Assembly: GCF_040689395.1 (NCBI RefSeq)
Contig: NZ_JBFAZX010000005.1
Location: 124,001 to 188,000, forward strand
Direction of reading: 5' to 3'
Source of the DNA: Dactylosporangium sp040689395
GTDB taxonomy: Bacteria > Actinomycetota > Actinomycetes > Mycobacteriales > Micromonosporaceae
Length of the DNA: 64,000 nt
Within the stretch, counting starts at the first letter, position 1. Every line of letters starts with the position of its first letter. The position numbers and the translations under genes are program-made. Of the stretch, positions 1 through 8,934 are shown one piece after another. The notes beneath the pieces are model-generated. The model saw nothing but the letters and a program-made list of their open reading frames with translations. It ran no database searches and was not told the origin of the DNA.

Positions 1-120
1 TCACCCGCACCTCCAGCGCCCCAAACGAACCCTGCACCGCGGCTCACACGCACGCGTCCACGCCGCCCCGGTTGCCTTCACCCACCCGCACGGCCGGGCG
101 ACCGCATCAAGGCCGGGCGC
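1..120. other. Window edge, no gene seen
   Basis: This stretch follows the pgsA stop codon. It is GC-rich with ACGC-type low complexity. No start codon in a usable frame and no coding pattern was found, so any gene beyond pgsA begins outside the window. Confidence 0.5.
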
Positions 121-834
121 TCACGCGACCGGCTCATCGGCCTGCGGGACCACGGCCGGGTCCTCAGGGGACACCGGACGCGAGACGCCGGGAGACACCT
201 CAGGCGAGACGCTGAGAGGCACCGAAGGCGAGACTCCGGGAGACATCGGAGGCGAGGCGCCGGCCGACGTCAGCGGCGCGCGGCGGAGGCGCACCGCGCG
301 GGCGACGTAGTCGAGGCCGGTGACGACCGTCACAATGACGGCGGCAGACATGATCCAGGGGCCGACGGCCGCAAGGCCGGGAGGCAGAGGCGTGAGATAC
401 CAGCCGATCGCAAGGATCTGCAGGGAGGTCTTGATCTTGCCGCCGCGGCTGGCCGGAATGACGCCGTGGCGGATCACCCAGAAGCGCAGCGCGGTCACCC
501 CCCACTCCCGGACCAGGATGAGGACGGTCACCCACCAGGGCAGGCGGTCGTAGAACGACAGCAGCACGAGGGCGGCGCCCGTGAGAGCTTTGTCCGCGAT
601 CGGGTCGGCGACCTTGCCGAACGACGTGACCAGGTTGTGCGCGCGGGCGATCCAGCCGTCGACGTAGTCGGTGGCGGAGGCAACGATGAAGGTCAAGCCG
701 GCTGCCAACTGCCAGGCGTCGTGGGTCATCCGGCTGGCGACCACGCACACCACGAAGACCGGCACGAGCACCATGCGCGCGACCGTGAGGATGTTGGCCG
801 CGTTGAGGAGGGGAACGGGCTTCACCGCGCTCAT
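121..834 (-). CDS. pgsA: CDP-diacylglycerol--glycerol-3-phosphate 3-phosphatidyltransferase
   Basis: This integral membrane enzyme makes phosphatidylglycerophosphate from CDP-diacylglycerol and glycerol-3-phosphate. The CDP-alcohol phosphotransferase signature is complete: D56, D59-G60, A63-R64, G73, D77 and D81. Hydrophobic helices surround it (about 14-34, 42-54, 85-110 and 150-172). The last roughly 45 residues are an unusual tail of degenerate S-P-x-V-S-P repeats beyond the membrane domain, of unknown role. The start codon ATG overlaps the rimO stop (ATGA), which implies translational coupling. At 237 residues it is longer than the usual 180-200 because of this tail. PgsA and phosphatidylinositol-type synthases share the motif; the rimO linkage favours PgsA. 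Confidence 0.9.
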   Translation of the reverse strand: MSAVKPVPLLNAANILTVARMVLVPVFVVCVVASRMTHDAWQLAAGLTFIVASATDYVDGWIARAHNLVTSFGKVADPIADKALTGAALVLLSFYDRLPWWVTVLILVREWGVTALRFWVIRHGVIPASRGGKIKTSLQILAIGWYLTPLPPGLAAVGPWIMSAAVIVTVVTGLDYVARAVRLRRAPLTSAGASPPMSPGVSPSVPLSVSPEVSPGVSRPVSPEDPAVVPQADEPVA

Positions 835-2270
835 GTCGACGCCGGGCTGAGCATCTCGATCGGTGTCGCGACCAGGTCGACGCCGACGCTGTCGGTTACC
901 TTGGCACGCACGAGGTCACCCGGGCGCAGGGTGGCTGGGTCGATCGCGCCGCCGGGAACGAGGGTGGTGGAGCCGTCGACCTCGGGGGCCTGGTGGGCGC
1001 CGCGGCCCTCGATGTCGACGCCGTCGGCGTGGTGCTCGACGGTGTCGACCAGCACATCGACCATCGAGCCGACCCGGTCGCCGGCCCGCTGCGCGCAGAG
1101 CTCCTCGGCGAGGGCGCTCATCCAGTCATACCGCTTCTTGATCGTGCCGGCGGCGACCTTGCCCGGCAGGCTCGCGGCCTCGGTGCCGTCCTCGTCGCTG
1201 TAGTCGAAGACGCCGATCGCGTCGAGGCGGGCCTCGGTCAGGAACTTCGCGAGCTCGTCGACGTCCTCGCGGGTCTCGCCGGGGAAGCCCACGATGACGT
1301 TGCTGCGCGCGCCCGCCTCGGGGTCGAGCTTGCGAACCGAGGCGAGCAGCTCCAGGAAGCGCTCGGTGGAGCCGAAGCGGCGCATCCGGCGCAGCACGGG
1401 CTCGCTGGAGTGTTGGAAGGACAGATCGAAATACGGCGCGACGCCTGGCGTGGTGGCGATCGCCTCGACGAGGCCGGGGCGCGTCTCGGCGGGCTGCAGA
1501 TAGGAGACCCGCACGCGCACGATGCCGGGCGTGGCGGCCAGCTGGGGCAGGAGCTTCTCCAGCAGGCGGGGGTCGCCGAGGTCCTTGCCGTAGGAGGTCG
1601 AGTTCTCGCTGACGAGGACGAGCTCGCGCACACCGTTGGCGCCGAGCCACTCGGCCTCGGCGAGCACCTCGTCCGGGGTGCGGGAGACGAAGGCGCCGCG
1701 GAAGGACGGGATCGCGCAGAACGTGCACCGCCGGTCGCAGCCGCTGGCGAGCTTCAGGGGCGCGACCGGGCCGTTGTCCAACCGCCGCCGCAGCACGCCC
1801 TGCAGGTGGGCGGGCAGGTGCCCAGGCGTGACCACCTCGATGCTGCGCCGCTCGACCGGGGTGATCGGCAGCAGGGTGCGCCGGTCGCGGGGCGCGTGCG
1901 ACGGGATCTTCTCGCCGGCGAGGATCGCGTCGAGGCGGGCGGCCATGTCGGGGTAGTGATCGAAGCCGAGCACCGCGTGCGCCTCCGGCAGCTCACCGGC
2001 CAGCTGTTCGCCGTAACGCTCGGCGAGGCAGCCGGTGGCGACGACCTTCGCGCCGGTGTCGGCCGCGGCCAGCAGGGTGTCGATCGAGTCCTGCTTGGCC
2101 TTGGTCACGAAGCCACAGGTGTTGACCAGCACGACGTCGGCATCGGTGCCGTCCGTCGTCACCGACCAGCCGCCGTCGGCCAGGCGGGCGGCGAGCTCCT
2201 CGGAGTCCACCTCGTTGCGGGCACAGCCCAGGGTGAGCAGGGCTACGCGGCGGTCAGTGTTGGTGGACAT
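831..2270 (-). CDS. rimO: Ribosomal protein uS12 methylthiotransferase RimO
   Basis: This radical SAM enzyme adds a methylthio group to an aspartate of ribosomal protein S12, using two 4Fe-4S clusters. From the ATG chosen here (479 residues), the N-terminal UPF0004 cluster cysteines are C16, C52 and C81. The radical SAM motif CxxxCxxC is C178, C182 and C185, and a C-terminal TRAM-like domain follows. The ORF stays open upstream to a TTG at 2300, but that extension lacks family similarity, so the internal ATG just before the conserved LGCARN segment is preferred. MiaB is the alternative family; RimO fits better because of the LGCARNEVDSE N-terminus and the link to pgsA. Confidence 0.92.
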   Translation of the reverse strand: MSTNTDRRVALLTLGCARNEVDSEELAARLADGGWSVTTDGTDADVVLVNTCGFVTKAKQDSIDTLLAAADTGAKVVATGCLAERYGEQLAGELPEAHAVLGFDHYPDMAARLDAILAGEKIPSHAPRDRRTLLPITPVERRSIEVVTPGHLPAHLQGVLRRRLDNGPVAPLKLASGCDRRCTFCAIPSFRGAFVSRTPDEVLAEAEWLGANGVRELVLVSENSTSYGKDLGDPRLLEKLLPQLAATPGIVRVRVSYLQPAETRPGLVEAIATTPGVAPYFDLSFQHSSEPVLRRMRRFGSTERFLELLASVRKLDPEAGARSNVIVGFPGETREDVDELAKFLTEARLDAIGVFDYSDEDGTEAASLPGKVAAGTIKKRYDWMSALAEELCAQRAGDRVGSMVDVLVDTVEHHADGVDIEGRGAHQAPEVDGSTTLVPGGAIDPATLRPGDLVRAKVTDSVGVDLVATPIEMLSPAST

Positions 2271-2320
2271 GCTGTCGAGGGTACCGACCGGGACCGACAA
2301 TTTGCGGAGCGGATCCTGCC

Positions 2321-2613
2321 TCAGGAAGCGGGGAACGGATCCCGGAATGTGAAGGCCCGCGGCGTCGGTCCCTCGCGACGCAACAGGTCAAGCCGCTCCT
2401 CTGCCTCCCCCAGCGTCGGCACATGCCCCTCCGGCACCCACCAGACGACCGCGAAAGCGTCGCCGAACGGACGGAACCACTCCCGCCGCCGTCGCAGGAT
2501 GTCGAGGTGCCCACTGCGGAACGTGAACTCGCGAAGCGCCTCCAGGCTCCGCCACACCGACAGGTTCACCATGACGTCGCCGCCGAACGGGCGCAGCGAG
2601 GTCGCGTCCGCAG
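2321..2613 (-). pseudogene. DUF3291 protein, 5'-truncated remnant
   Basis: The frame ending at 2321 carries only the second half of a DUF3291 protein: the segments VNLSVWRSLEALREF, RREWF, WWVPEGHVPT and GPTPRAFTF are typical of that family. The expected N-terminal half (about 55 residues, starting HLAQVN-like) is absent. The upstream sequence in this frame is not family-like and is the shadow of the neighbouring regulator gene. The break lies at about 2608-2613, exactly where the regulator gene loses its own C-terminal end. This looks like a deletion that joined two genes. DUF3291 has no firmly assigned function. Confidence 0.7.
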
Positions 2614-3165
2614 CGCAAGGTTGGCGCCGCACACGGCCCCGGGATGCGTCCGAGCCACCCCGTCGAACGGGCAGTTGCGCAACCGCCACACGTCCCCGTC
2701 CGCGTACGGCTCATACCCGAGCCGCCGCAGCGTCTCCTCCGCGGGCCTGCCGGCGAGCCGCGCCCCGTGCCGGCGGGCGGCGACGTACAGTGCCGGCTCC
2801 ACGCCGGCGTCCTCAACCGCGTCGGCGAAGACCTCGGCCAGCGCCCGGTAGCCGCGCGGCGGCAAGCTGAACGCGTGCTCGGCGGCGGAGCGCCGGTAAA
2901 GCTTCGCGGGCCGCCCGGCGCCTGGCCCGTCCCGGCCGCCCAGCCGCGCGAACGACACGTCCAGCAGCCCGGCCTCGGCGAGGCGGTCGAGGTGGTGCGC
3001 GGCGAGGTTGCGCCCGATGCCGAGCGCCTCGGCCACCTGGTCGCGGCTCAACGCATCGCCGGCAGCCGCCACGTGCTCATACACCGCCCGGCGCCGTGTG
3101 TCCGCCAGGGCCGCGAGCGCATCGATCTCCTGCTCATCGGGAAGGTCCGGCACACGTCCAACCAT
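2566..3165 (-). CDS. ArsR-like winged-helix regulator, C-terminally truncated
   Basis: Residues 10-75 form a winged helix-turn-helix, with the segment DQVAEALGIGRNLAAHHLDRL as recognition region. A dimerisation/effector domain with the conserved NCPFD...VCGANLAL stretch follows. In the family this stretch continues for about 40 more residues with metal-binding-like cysteines. Here it breaks after NLAL at about 2611 and ends in an unrelated Arg/Ala tail read out of frame from the DUF3291 remnant. DNA binding may survive; effector sensing is doubtful. The ftsK stop codon lies 20 bases upstream of its start. Confidence 0.7.
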   Translation of the reverse strand: MVGRVPDLPDEQEIDALAALADTRRRAVYEHVAAAGDALSRDQVAEALGIGRNLAAHHLDRLAEAGLLDVSFARLGGRDGPGAGRPAKLYRRSAAEHAFSLPPRGYRALAEVFADAVEDAGVEPALYVAARRHGARLAGRPAEETLRRLGYEPYADGDVWRLRNCPFDGVARTHPGAVCGANLALRTRPRCARSAATSW

Positions 3166-3184
3166 TGCAGCAGCGTGGCGTAGG

Positions 3185-5866
3185 TCAGTCGTCTTCGGCG
3201 GACTTCAGCGCGCCGAGCACTTCGGGCAGCGCGTCGGGCTTGATCAGCACGTCACGGGCCTTGGAGCCCTCGGACGGGCCGACGATGCCGCGGGTCTCCA
3301 TGAGGTCCATGAGCCGCCCGGCCTTGGCGAAGCCGACCCGCAGCTTGCGCTGCAGCATGCTGGTGGAGCCGAACTGGCTGGTCACGACCAACTCGATGGC
3401 CTGCAGCAGCAACTCGAGGTCGTCGCCGATCTCCTCGTCGACCTTCTTCTTGCCCTCGTCACGCTTGGCCGTCACCTCCGGGCGGAACTCGGGCTCGCGC
3501 TGGTCCTTGCAGAACTGGACGACGTCGTTGATCTCGGTCTCGCTGACCCAGGCGCCCTGGATGCGGACCGGCTTGGAGGCGCCCATCGGCAGGAACAGCC
3601 CGTCGCCGCGGCCGATCAGCTTCTCCGCGCCGGGCTGGTCGAGGATGACCCGCGAGTCGGCGAGGCTGGAGGTGGCGAAGGCGAGCCGGGACGGCACGTT
3701 GGCCTTGATCAGGCCGGTGACGACGTCGACGCTGGGCCGCTGGGTGGCCAGCACCAGGTGGATGCCGGCGGCCCGGGCCAGCTGGGTGATGCGGACCACC
3801 GAGTCCTCGACGTCGCGCGGCGCGACCATCATCAGGTCGGCGAGCTCGTCGACGACGACCAGCAGATACGGATACGGCCGGATCACCCGCTCGCTGCCCG
3901 GCGGCGCGGTGATCTCCCCGGCCCGGACCTTGCGGTTGTAGTCGTCGATGTGCCGCACGCCGGCCGCGGCGAGGTCGTCGTAGCGCATATCCATCTCGCT
4001 GACGACCCAGTCGAGGGCGTCGGCCGCCTTCTTGGGGTTGGTCACGATCGGCGTGACCAGGTGCGGGATGCCCTCGTAGCTGGTGAGCTCGACCCGCTTG
4101 GGGTCGACCAGCAGCAGCCGCACCTCGTCCGGCGTGGTCCGGGTCAGCAGCGACACCAGCAGGCTGTTGAGGCAGGACGACTTGCCCGCACCGGTGGCGC
4201 CCGCGATCAGGATGTGCGGCATCCTCGCGAGGTTGGCCACCACGTAGCCGCCCTCGATGTCCTTGCCGAGCGCGACGAGCAGCGGGTGGTGGTCGCCGGT
4301 GGCCGCGCGCGAGCGCAGCACGTCGCCGAGCGCCACGTTTTCCCGGTCGGAGTTGGGGATCTCCACGCCGACCGCGCTCTTGCCCGGGATCGGGCTCTGG
4401 ATTCGCACGTCGGCCGACTTCACCGCGTAGGCGATGTTCTTGGACAGCGCGGTGATCCGCTCGACCTTGACGCCGTGACCGATCTCCACCTCGTAGCGGG
4501 TGACCGTCGGCCCGCGGGTGAAGCCGGTGACCACCGCGTCGACGCCGAACTGCTCGAACACGCCTTGCAGCGCGCCCATCACCTCGTCGTTGGCGCGGGT
4601 GCGCCCGCGCGGGGCGTCGCCGGTGCCGAGCAGAGTGGGCGGGGGCAGCTTGTAGTCGGGGTCGGTGAGCGCGAGCTGCTCGGCCCGGGTGGGCAGCGGC
4701 GAGTGCTCCGGCGGCTCCTTCTCCGCGACCGGAGCTGGCTCCTTCTTCCGCTTGCGCCCGGCGGGCGGTATCCGCGGCAGGACCACGGTGTCGTGGACGA
4801 TGTCCGGGTCGAGGTCGGGTGCGGCGGCGTCGAACTCGCCGGCATCAGCGTCCGGTGATAGGCCCAGCGGGTGCGGCAGCGGCTCGGGCTCGTCGGCGCG
4901 GGAGCCCTGCCGGCGCCGGGCCGACGCGCGCCGCGTGGGCTGGGCCTCCGGCTCGTCGTAGAGCTCGTCGAGCTCCTCCTCGTCGGCGAGGGCGGGGTCT
5001 TCGACCCGGCCGAGGGCGAGGTCGCACAGCTGTCGCCAGCGGTGCGGGATGCGGCTGATCGGGGTGGAGGTGACGACGAGAAGACCGAAGGCGGACAGGA
5101 GCAGCAGCAGCGGCACCGCCACCCAGGCCGTGACCGCCATCCCCAGCAGCCCGCCGATACCTCTGCCGAGCAGGCCGCCGGCCTTGTCCATCCGGTCCGG
5201 GAGAGTCGGGCTGTCCGCGGCCAGGTGCATGATGCCGGTGCCGCCGATGAACAGCGCGCCCCAGCCGACGATGCCGCGGCCGCGGCGGTCCTCCGTGTCC
5301 GGCCGGGCCCGCATGATCCGGATGCCGGCGCCGAGGAGCAGCACGGGCAGCACCGCGGACGCGGCGCCGATGAACGTGTGGCAGATGTCGGCCAGCCAGC
5401 GCCCGACCGGCCCGGCCGCCTGGAACCACAACGCGGCGGTGAGCAGCACCGCGAGGCCGATCATGGCGAGGCCGGCGCCGTCGCGGCGGTGCTCCGGGTC
5501 GAGGTCGCGGGTCGTGGCGGCCTGCCGGCCGACGGCCCGCGCGCCCCAGCCGACGCTGTGCGCGAGCCCCATCCAGACGGCGATCATGCCGCGGCCGAAC
5601 AGGCCGAGCGGCGTGGCGACCACCGCCCCGCGGCGGCGGCGCACCGGCGTCGCGGCGCGGCTCCCGGCAGCGGCGCGACTCCCGGCTGCGGCCCGGCCCC
5701 CGGTCGCACTCCGGCCCCGCGCAGCGGGCGTCGCTTTCGCCGGGGTGGCCGAGGCGGCCTTGGCGCGCGGCGTGGCCCGCTTCTGCGGGGTAGCACGCGT
5801 GTTCGAACCGCCGCGCGCGTTGGACGTGCCTCCGCCGCGGCCGGCCTGGGAGGTGCGGCCCGCCAT
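3185..5866 (-). CDS. ftsK: DNA translocase FtsK/SpoIIIE
   Basis: This septum-anchored hexameric ATPase pumps chromosomal DNA during division and sporulation. The 893-residue protein starts at an ATG with the sequence MAGRTSQAG. An open extension upstream to 6172 is a shadow of the DUF2784 gene and was dropped. A basic Ala/Thr-rich N-terminus leads to four membrane segments (about 140-290), then a charged linker, then the motor. The Walker A motif GATGAGKSS is at about residue 553 and Walker B (VVVDELADL) follows. The C-terminal gamma winged helix (QRKLRVGFAKAGRLMDLME) reads KOPS-type sites. Confidence 0.95.
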   Translation of the reverse strand: MAGRTSQAGRGGGTSNARGGSNTRATPQKRATPRAKAASATPAKATPAARGRSATGGRAAAGSRAAAGSRAATPVRRRRGAVVATPLGLFGRGMIAVWMGLAHSVGWGARAVGRQAATTRDLDPEHRRDGAGLAMIGLAVLLTAALWFQAAGPVGRWLADICHTFIGAASAVLPVLLLGAGIRIMRARPDTEDRRGRGIVGWGALFIGGTGIMHLAADSPTLPDRMDKAGGLLGRGIGGLLGMAVTAWVAVPLLLLLSAFGLLVVTSTPISRIPHRWRQLCDLALGRVEDPALADEEELDELYDEPEAQPTRRASARRRQGSRADEPEPLPHPLGLSPDADAGEFDAAAPDLDPDIVHDTVVLPRIPPAGRKRKKEPAPVAEKEPPEHSPLPTRAEQLALTDPDYKLPPPTLLGTGDAPRGRTRANDEVMGALQGVFEQFGVDAVVTGFTRGPTVTRYEVEIGHGVKVERITALSKNIAYAVKSADVRIQSPIPGKSAVGVEIPNSDRENVALGDVLRSRAATGDHHPLLVALGKDIEGGYVVANLARMPHILIAGATGAGKSSCLNSLLVSLLTRTTPDEVRLLLVDPKRVELTSYEGIPHLVTPIVTNPKKAADALDWVVSEMDMRYDDLAAAGVRHIDDYNRKVRAGEITAPPGSERVIRPYPYLLVVVDELADLMMVAPRDVEDSVVRITQLARAAGIHLVLATQRPSVDVVTGLIKANVPSRLAFATSSLADSRVILDQPGAEKLIGRGDGLFLPMGASKPVRIQGAWVSETEINDVVQFCKDQREPEFRPEVTAKRDEGKKKVDEEIGDDLELLLQAIELVVTSQFGSTSMLQRKLRVGFAKAGRLMDLMETRGIVGPSEGSKARDVLIKPDALPEVLGALKSAEDD

Positions 5867-5868
5867 GG

Positions 5869-6258
5869 TCACACCGTAGCGGGGGGCTCTGACATTTTTC
5901 GCCCGGCACGCCGGTGCCGGTGCCTCACGAACGCCACCGCGTAGGAGCCGATGACGATCACACCCACCAGGACCTGCAGCAAGTGGGTGTAGCGCGCGGG
6001 GTAGAGGACGTTCTGGATGTACGTGTCGATGAAGCCACGATCGCTGACGCTCTGCCCGGCCCGCCGCCGAGCCCAGTGCTCGGCGGCGGTGAGCGGACAG
6101 TTCAGGGGAAGCGTGACCACGGCGAGCCCCCACGCGGCGGCGGCCAGGTGCGGCCAGAAGGCCTTCGGCCACCGCCAGACGAGGAACCCGCCGAGCACGA
6201 CGTACGCGAGGAAGCAGAAGTGCAGCACCAGCACCGTCGTCGCCAGTGCCGCGTACAC
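5869..6258 (-). CDS. DUF2784 membrane protein
   Basis: This is a 129-residue protein with about four hydrophobic helices (residues 4-27, 35-52, 85-110) and the family's conserved NCPLTAAEHWAR segment before the last helix pair. DUF2784 proteins are small bacterial inner-membrane proteins without known function. It sits between rnj (1-base gap) and ftsK, so it is probably cotranscribed with both. Its basic C-terminus is predicted to face the cytoplasm. Confidence 0.8.
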   Translation of the reverse strand: MYAALATTVLVLHFCFLAYVVLGGFLVWRWPKAFWPHLAAAAWGLAVVTLPLNCPLTAAEHWARRRAGQSVSDRGFIDTYIQNVLYPARYTHLLQVLVGVIVIGSYAVAFVRHRHRRAGRKMSEPPATV

Positions 6259-6259
6259 C

Positions 6260-7948
6260 TCAGACCTCCACCACCGTCGGCACGATCATCGGACGGCGCC
6301 GGTAGGCCTCGTTGACCCAGCGCCCCACGGTGCGCCGCACGATCTGCTGTAGCTGGTGCGGGTCGGTGATCCCCTCCGTGGCGGCCTTGTTGAGCGCCTC
6401 GGTGACCAGCGGCAGCACCGCGTTGAAGATCGCCGGGTCGTCGGAGAAGCCCTTCGCCGACACGGTCGGGCCGGCGACGACCTTGCCGGTGACCGAGTCG
6501 ATGACCACGGTCGCGGCGATGAACCCGCCGTCGCCGAGGATGCGCCGCTCGGTCAGCAGCGACTCGCCGACGTCGCCGATGGCCAAGCCGTCGACGTAGA
6601 CGTATCGCGATCGGATGTGCCCGACCAGCCGGGCCTCGCCGCCGACGAGATCGACGACGTCGCCGTCCTCGCACAGCACCACGCGCTCGTCCGGCACGCC
6701 GGCCTCCCGGGCCAGCTGGGCGTGGGCGCGCAGGTGCCGCCACTCCCCGTGCACCGGCATGAAGTTGCCCGGCTTGACGACGTTGAGCAGGTACAGCAGC
6801 TCACCGGCGGGTGCGTGGCCGGACACGTGAACCTTCGCCACGTCCTTGTGCACGACGACCGCGCCGGCCCGGGACAGCTGGTTGATCACCCGGTACACCG
6901 CGGTCTCGTTGCCGGGGACCAGCGACGAGGCGAGCACGACGGTGTCGCCCTCGCCGATGACGATGTGCCGGTGGTCGCCGTTGGCCATGCGGCCCAGCGC
7001 GCTCATCGGTTCACCCTGCGAGCCGGTCGACATGAGCACGATCCGCTCCGGCGGAAGGCTCATCGCCTCGTCGATCGCGACGACCAGGCCGTGCGGGATG
7101 CGCAGCAGGCCCAGGTCGCGGGCGATGCCCATGTTGCGCACCATGGAGCGGCCGATGAGCGCCACCTTGCGCCCGTGCGCGTGCGCGGCGTCGAAGACCT
7201 GTTGCACGCGGTGCACATGGGAGGCGAACGACGCGACGATGATCCGCCCGGTGGCCCGGCCGAAGATGCCCTCCAGCACCGGGCCGATCTCCCGCTCCGG
7301 GGTGACGAACCCGGGGATCTCGGCGTTGGTCGAGTCGGACAGCAGCAGGTCGACGCCCTCGCCACCGAGCCGCGCGAACCCGGCCAGGTCGGTGATGCGC
7401 CCGTCGAGCGGCAGCTGGTCCATCTTGAAGTCGCCGGTGTGCAGCAGCGTGCCGGCCGCGGTGCGCACGGCGACCGCGAGCGCGTCCGGGATCGAGTGGT
7501 TCACCGCGAAGAACTCGCACTCGAACGGGCCGAGGCGCTCCCTCTGGCCCTCACGGACGGTGAGCGAGTACGGCTCGATGCGCCGCTCGGCGAGCTTCGC
7601 CTCCACCAGCGCGAGCGTGAACTTCGACCCGACGAGCGGGATGTCCGGCTTGTGGGCGAGCAGGTACGGCACGGCGCCGATGTGGTCCTCGTGGCCGTGC
7701 GTCAACACGATCGCCTGGACCTGGTCCAGCCGATCGAGAATCGAGGAGAAATCCGGCAGGATGAGATCGACGCCGGGCTGCTCGACGTCGGGAAACAGCA
7801 CGCCGCAGTCGATGACGAGCAGCTTGCCGTCGAACTCCAGCAGCGTCATGTTGCGGCCGATCGCGCCTAGCCCGCCCAGCGGAGTGACCCGCAGGGTGTT
7901 GGGCCCCGGAGGGGGCGGCGGATCGAGCTCGACGTGCGCCACCGTCAT
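6260..7948 (-). CDS. rnj: Ribonuclease J
   Basis: This is a metallo-beta-lactamase/beta-CASP nuclease with 5'-3' exo- and endonuclease activity in RNA maturation and decay. The zinc motif HGHEDH is at residues 84-89. Further metal ligands appear in the LLHTGDFKMD segment, and the beta-CASP motifs (SDSTNAE, FASHVHR, STGSQGEP, SGHAPAGE) are all present. The length of 562 residues is typical. Its start overlaps the dapA stop by four bases (ATGA). The dapA-rnj pair is conserved in actinobacteria. Confidence 0.95.
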   Translation of the reverse strand: MTVAHVELDPPPPPGPNTLRVTPLGGLGAIGRNMTLLEFDGKLLVIDCGVLFPDVEQPGVDLILPDFSSILDRLDQVQAIVLTHGHEDHIGAVPYLLAHKPDIPLVGSKFTLALVEAKLAERRIEPYSLTVREGQRERLGPFECEFFAVNHSIPDALAVAVRTAAGTLLHTGDFKMDQLPLDGRITDLAGFARLGGEGVDLLLSDSTNAEIPGFVTPEREIGPVLEGIFGRATGRIIVASFASHVHRVQQVFDAAHAHGRKVALIGRSMVRNMGIARDLGLLRIPHGLVVAIDEAMSLPPERIVLMSTGSQGEPMSALGRMANGDHRHIVIGEGDTVVLASSLVPGNETAVYRVINQLSRAGAVVVHKDVAKVHVSGHAPAGELLYLLNVVKPGNFMPVHGEWRHLRAHAQLAREAGVPDERVVLCEDGDVVDLVGGEARLVGHIRSRYVYVDGLAIGDVGESLLTERRILGDGGFIAATVVIDSVTGKVVAGPTVSAKGFSDDPAIFNAVLPLVTEALNKAATEGITDPHQLQQIVRRTVGRWVNEAYRRRPMIVPTVVEV

Positions 7949-8904
7949 AGGGCAACTCCGAGTTGGTTATGGTGCGCCATCTGGTCGGCGGATCCGATCG
8001 TGCGGCCCGCCTCTGCACAATCCTCCCGCAGCCGGCCCAGTTCCGCCGCATTCGCCGAGACCAGCGGCGGGCGAACCGGCCCGGCGGGCAGGCCTAACAG
8101 GGTGAGGGCGGCCTTGGTCAGGATGACGCCCTGGGTGCGGAAGAACCCGCAGTACGCCGGCAGCAGCCGCAGATGCAGCTCGCGGGCGAGCGCGACGTCG
8201 CCCGACTCGTGGGCGAGGATCATCCGCTTGGTCTGGGGTCCGAACACGTGCGTGGGCACGCCGACGACGCCGACCGCCCCCACCGACAGCAGCGGCAGCG
8301 TCAGCTTGTCCTCGCCGGAGTAGTACGCCAGGTCGGTGCGCTTGATCACCCAGGCGCTCTCGCCCAGGTCGCCCTTCGCGTCCTTCACGGCGACGATGCG
8401 CTCGTGCTCGGCGAGCCGGCACATCGTCTCGGTCTCGATCGCCACGCCGGCGCGCCCGGGGATGTCGTAGAGCATCACGGGCAGCCCGGAGGAGTCGGCG
8501 ACGGTCCGGAAGTGGTGCAGGAGGCCGGCCTGCGGGGGCTTGTTGTAATACGGCGTCACGACGAGCAGCCCGTCGGCGCCGGCCTTCTCGGCGACCCGGG
8601 CCAGCTCGACCGTGTGCGCGGTGTCGTTGGTGCCGACGCCGGCGATCACGGTCGCCCGGTCACCGACGGCCTCCACGACCGCGCGGAGCACCTGCTCCTT
8701 CTCCGCGTCGCTCGTGGTGGCCGACTCACCGGTGGTGCCGTTGACCACCAGGCCGTCGTGGTCCTCCTCGTCGACCAGATGGGCGGCGAGGCGGGCGGCG
8801 CCGTCGACGTCGAGCGAACCGTCAGACCGGAACGGCGTGACCATCGCGCTGAGCAACCGGCCGAACGGCCGGCCGGGGACGGAACCGGAGCGTGTCATAC
8901 GCAC
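7945..8904 (-). CDS. dapA: 4-hydroxy-tetrahydrodipicolinate synthase
   Basis: This enzyme condenses pyruvate with aspartate semialdehyde, the first committed step to diaminopimelate and lysine. It is a TIM-barrel aldolase with the Schiff-base lysine K174 in VAVKDAKGDL, the catalytic tyrosine Y146 in LYDIPGR, and the pyruvate-binding GTTGES motif at 56-61. Length (319) is normal for actinobacteria, with a short basic N-terminal extension. The pathway partner dapB lies 5 kb away at 14.0 kb. Confidence 0.94.
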   Translation of the reverse strand: MRMTRSGSVPGRPFGRLLSAMVTPFRSDGSLDVDGAARLAAHLVDEEDHDGLVVNGTTGESATTSDAEKEQVLRAVVEAVGDRATVIAGVGTNDTAHTVELARVAEKAGADGLLVVTPYYNKPPQAGLLHHFRTVADSSGLPVMLYDIPGRAGVAIETETMCRLAEHERIVAVKDAKGDLGESAWVIKRTDLAYYSGEDKLTLPLLSVGAVGVVGVPTHVFGPQTKRMILAHESGDVALARELHLRLLPAYCGFFRTQGVILTKAALTLLGLPAGPVRPPLVSANAAELGRLREDCAEAGRTIGSADQMAHHNQLGVAL

Positions 8905-8934
8905 AACCTAGCGGAAGCCTTCGCCGCGCATTTC

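Noticed and set aside
1..120. Start of a cinA-like gene after pgsA
   Set aside because: CinA often follows pgsA in actinobacteria, but no start codon or family motif is present in these bases.
993..2870. 625-residue plus-strand open frame
   Set aside because: Antisense to rimO and the DUF3291 remnant, without any recognisable domain.
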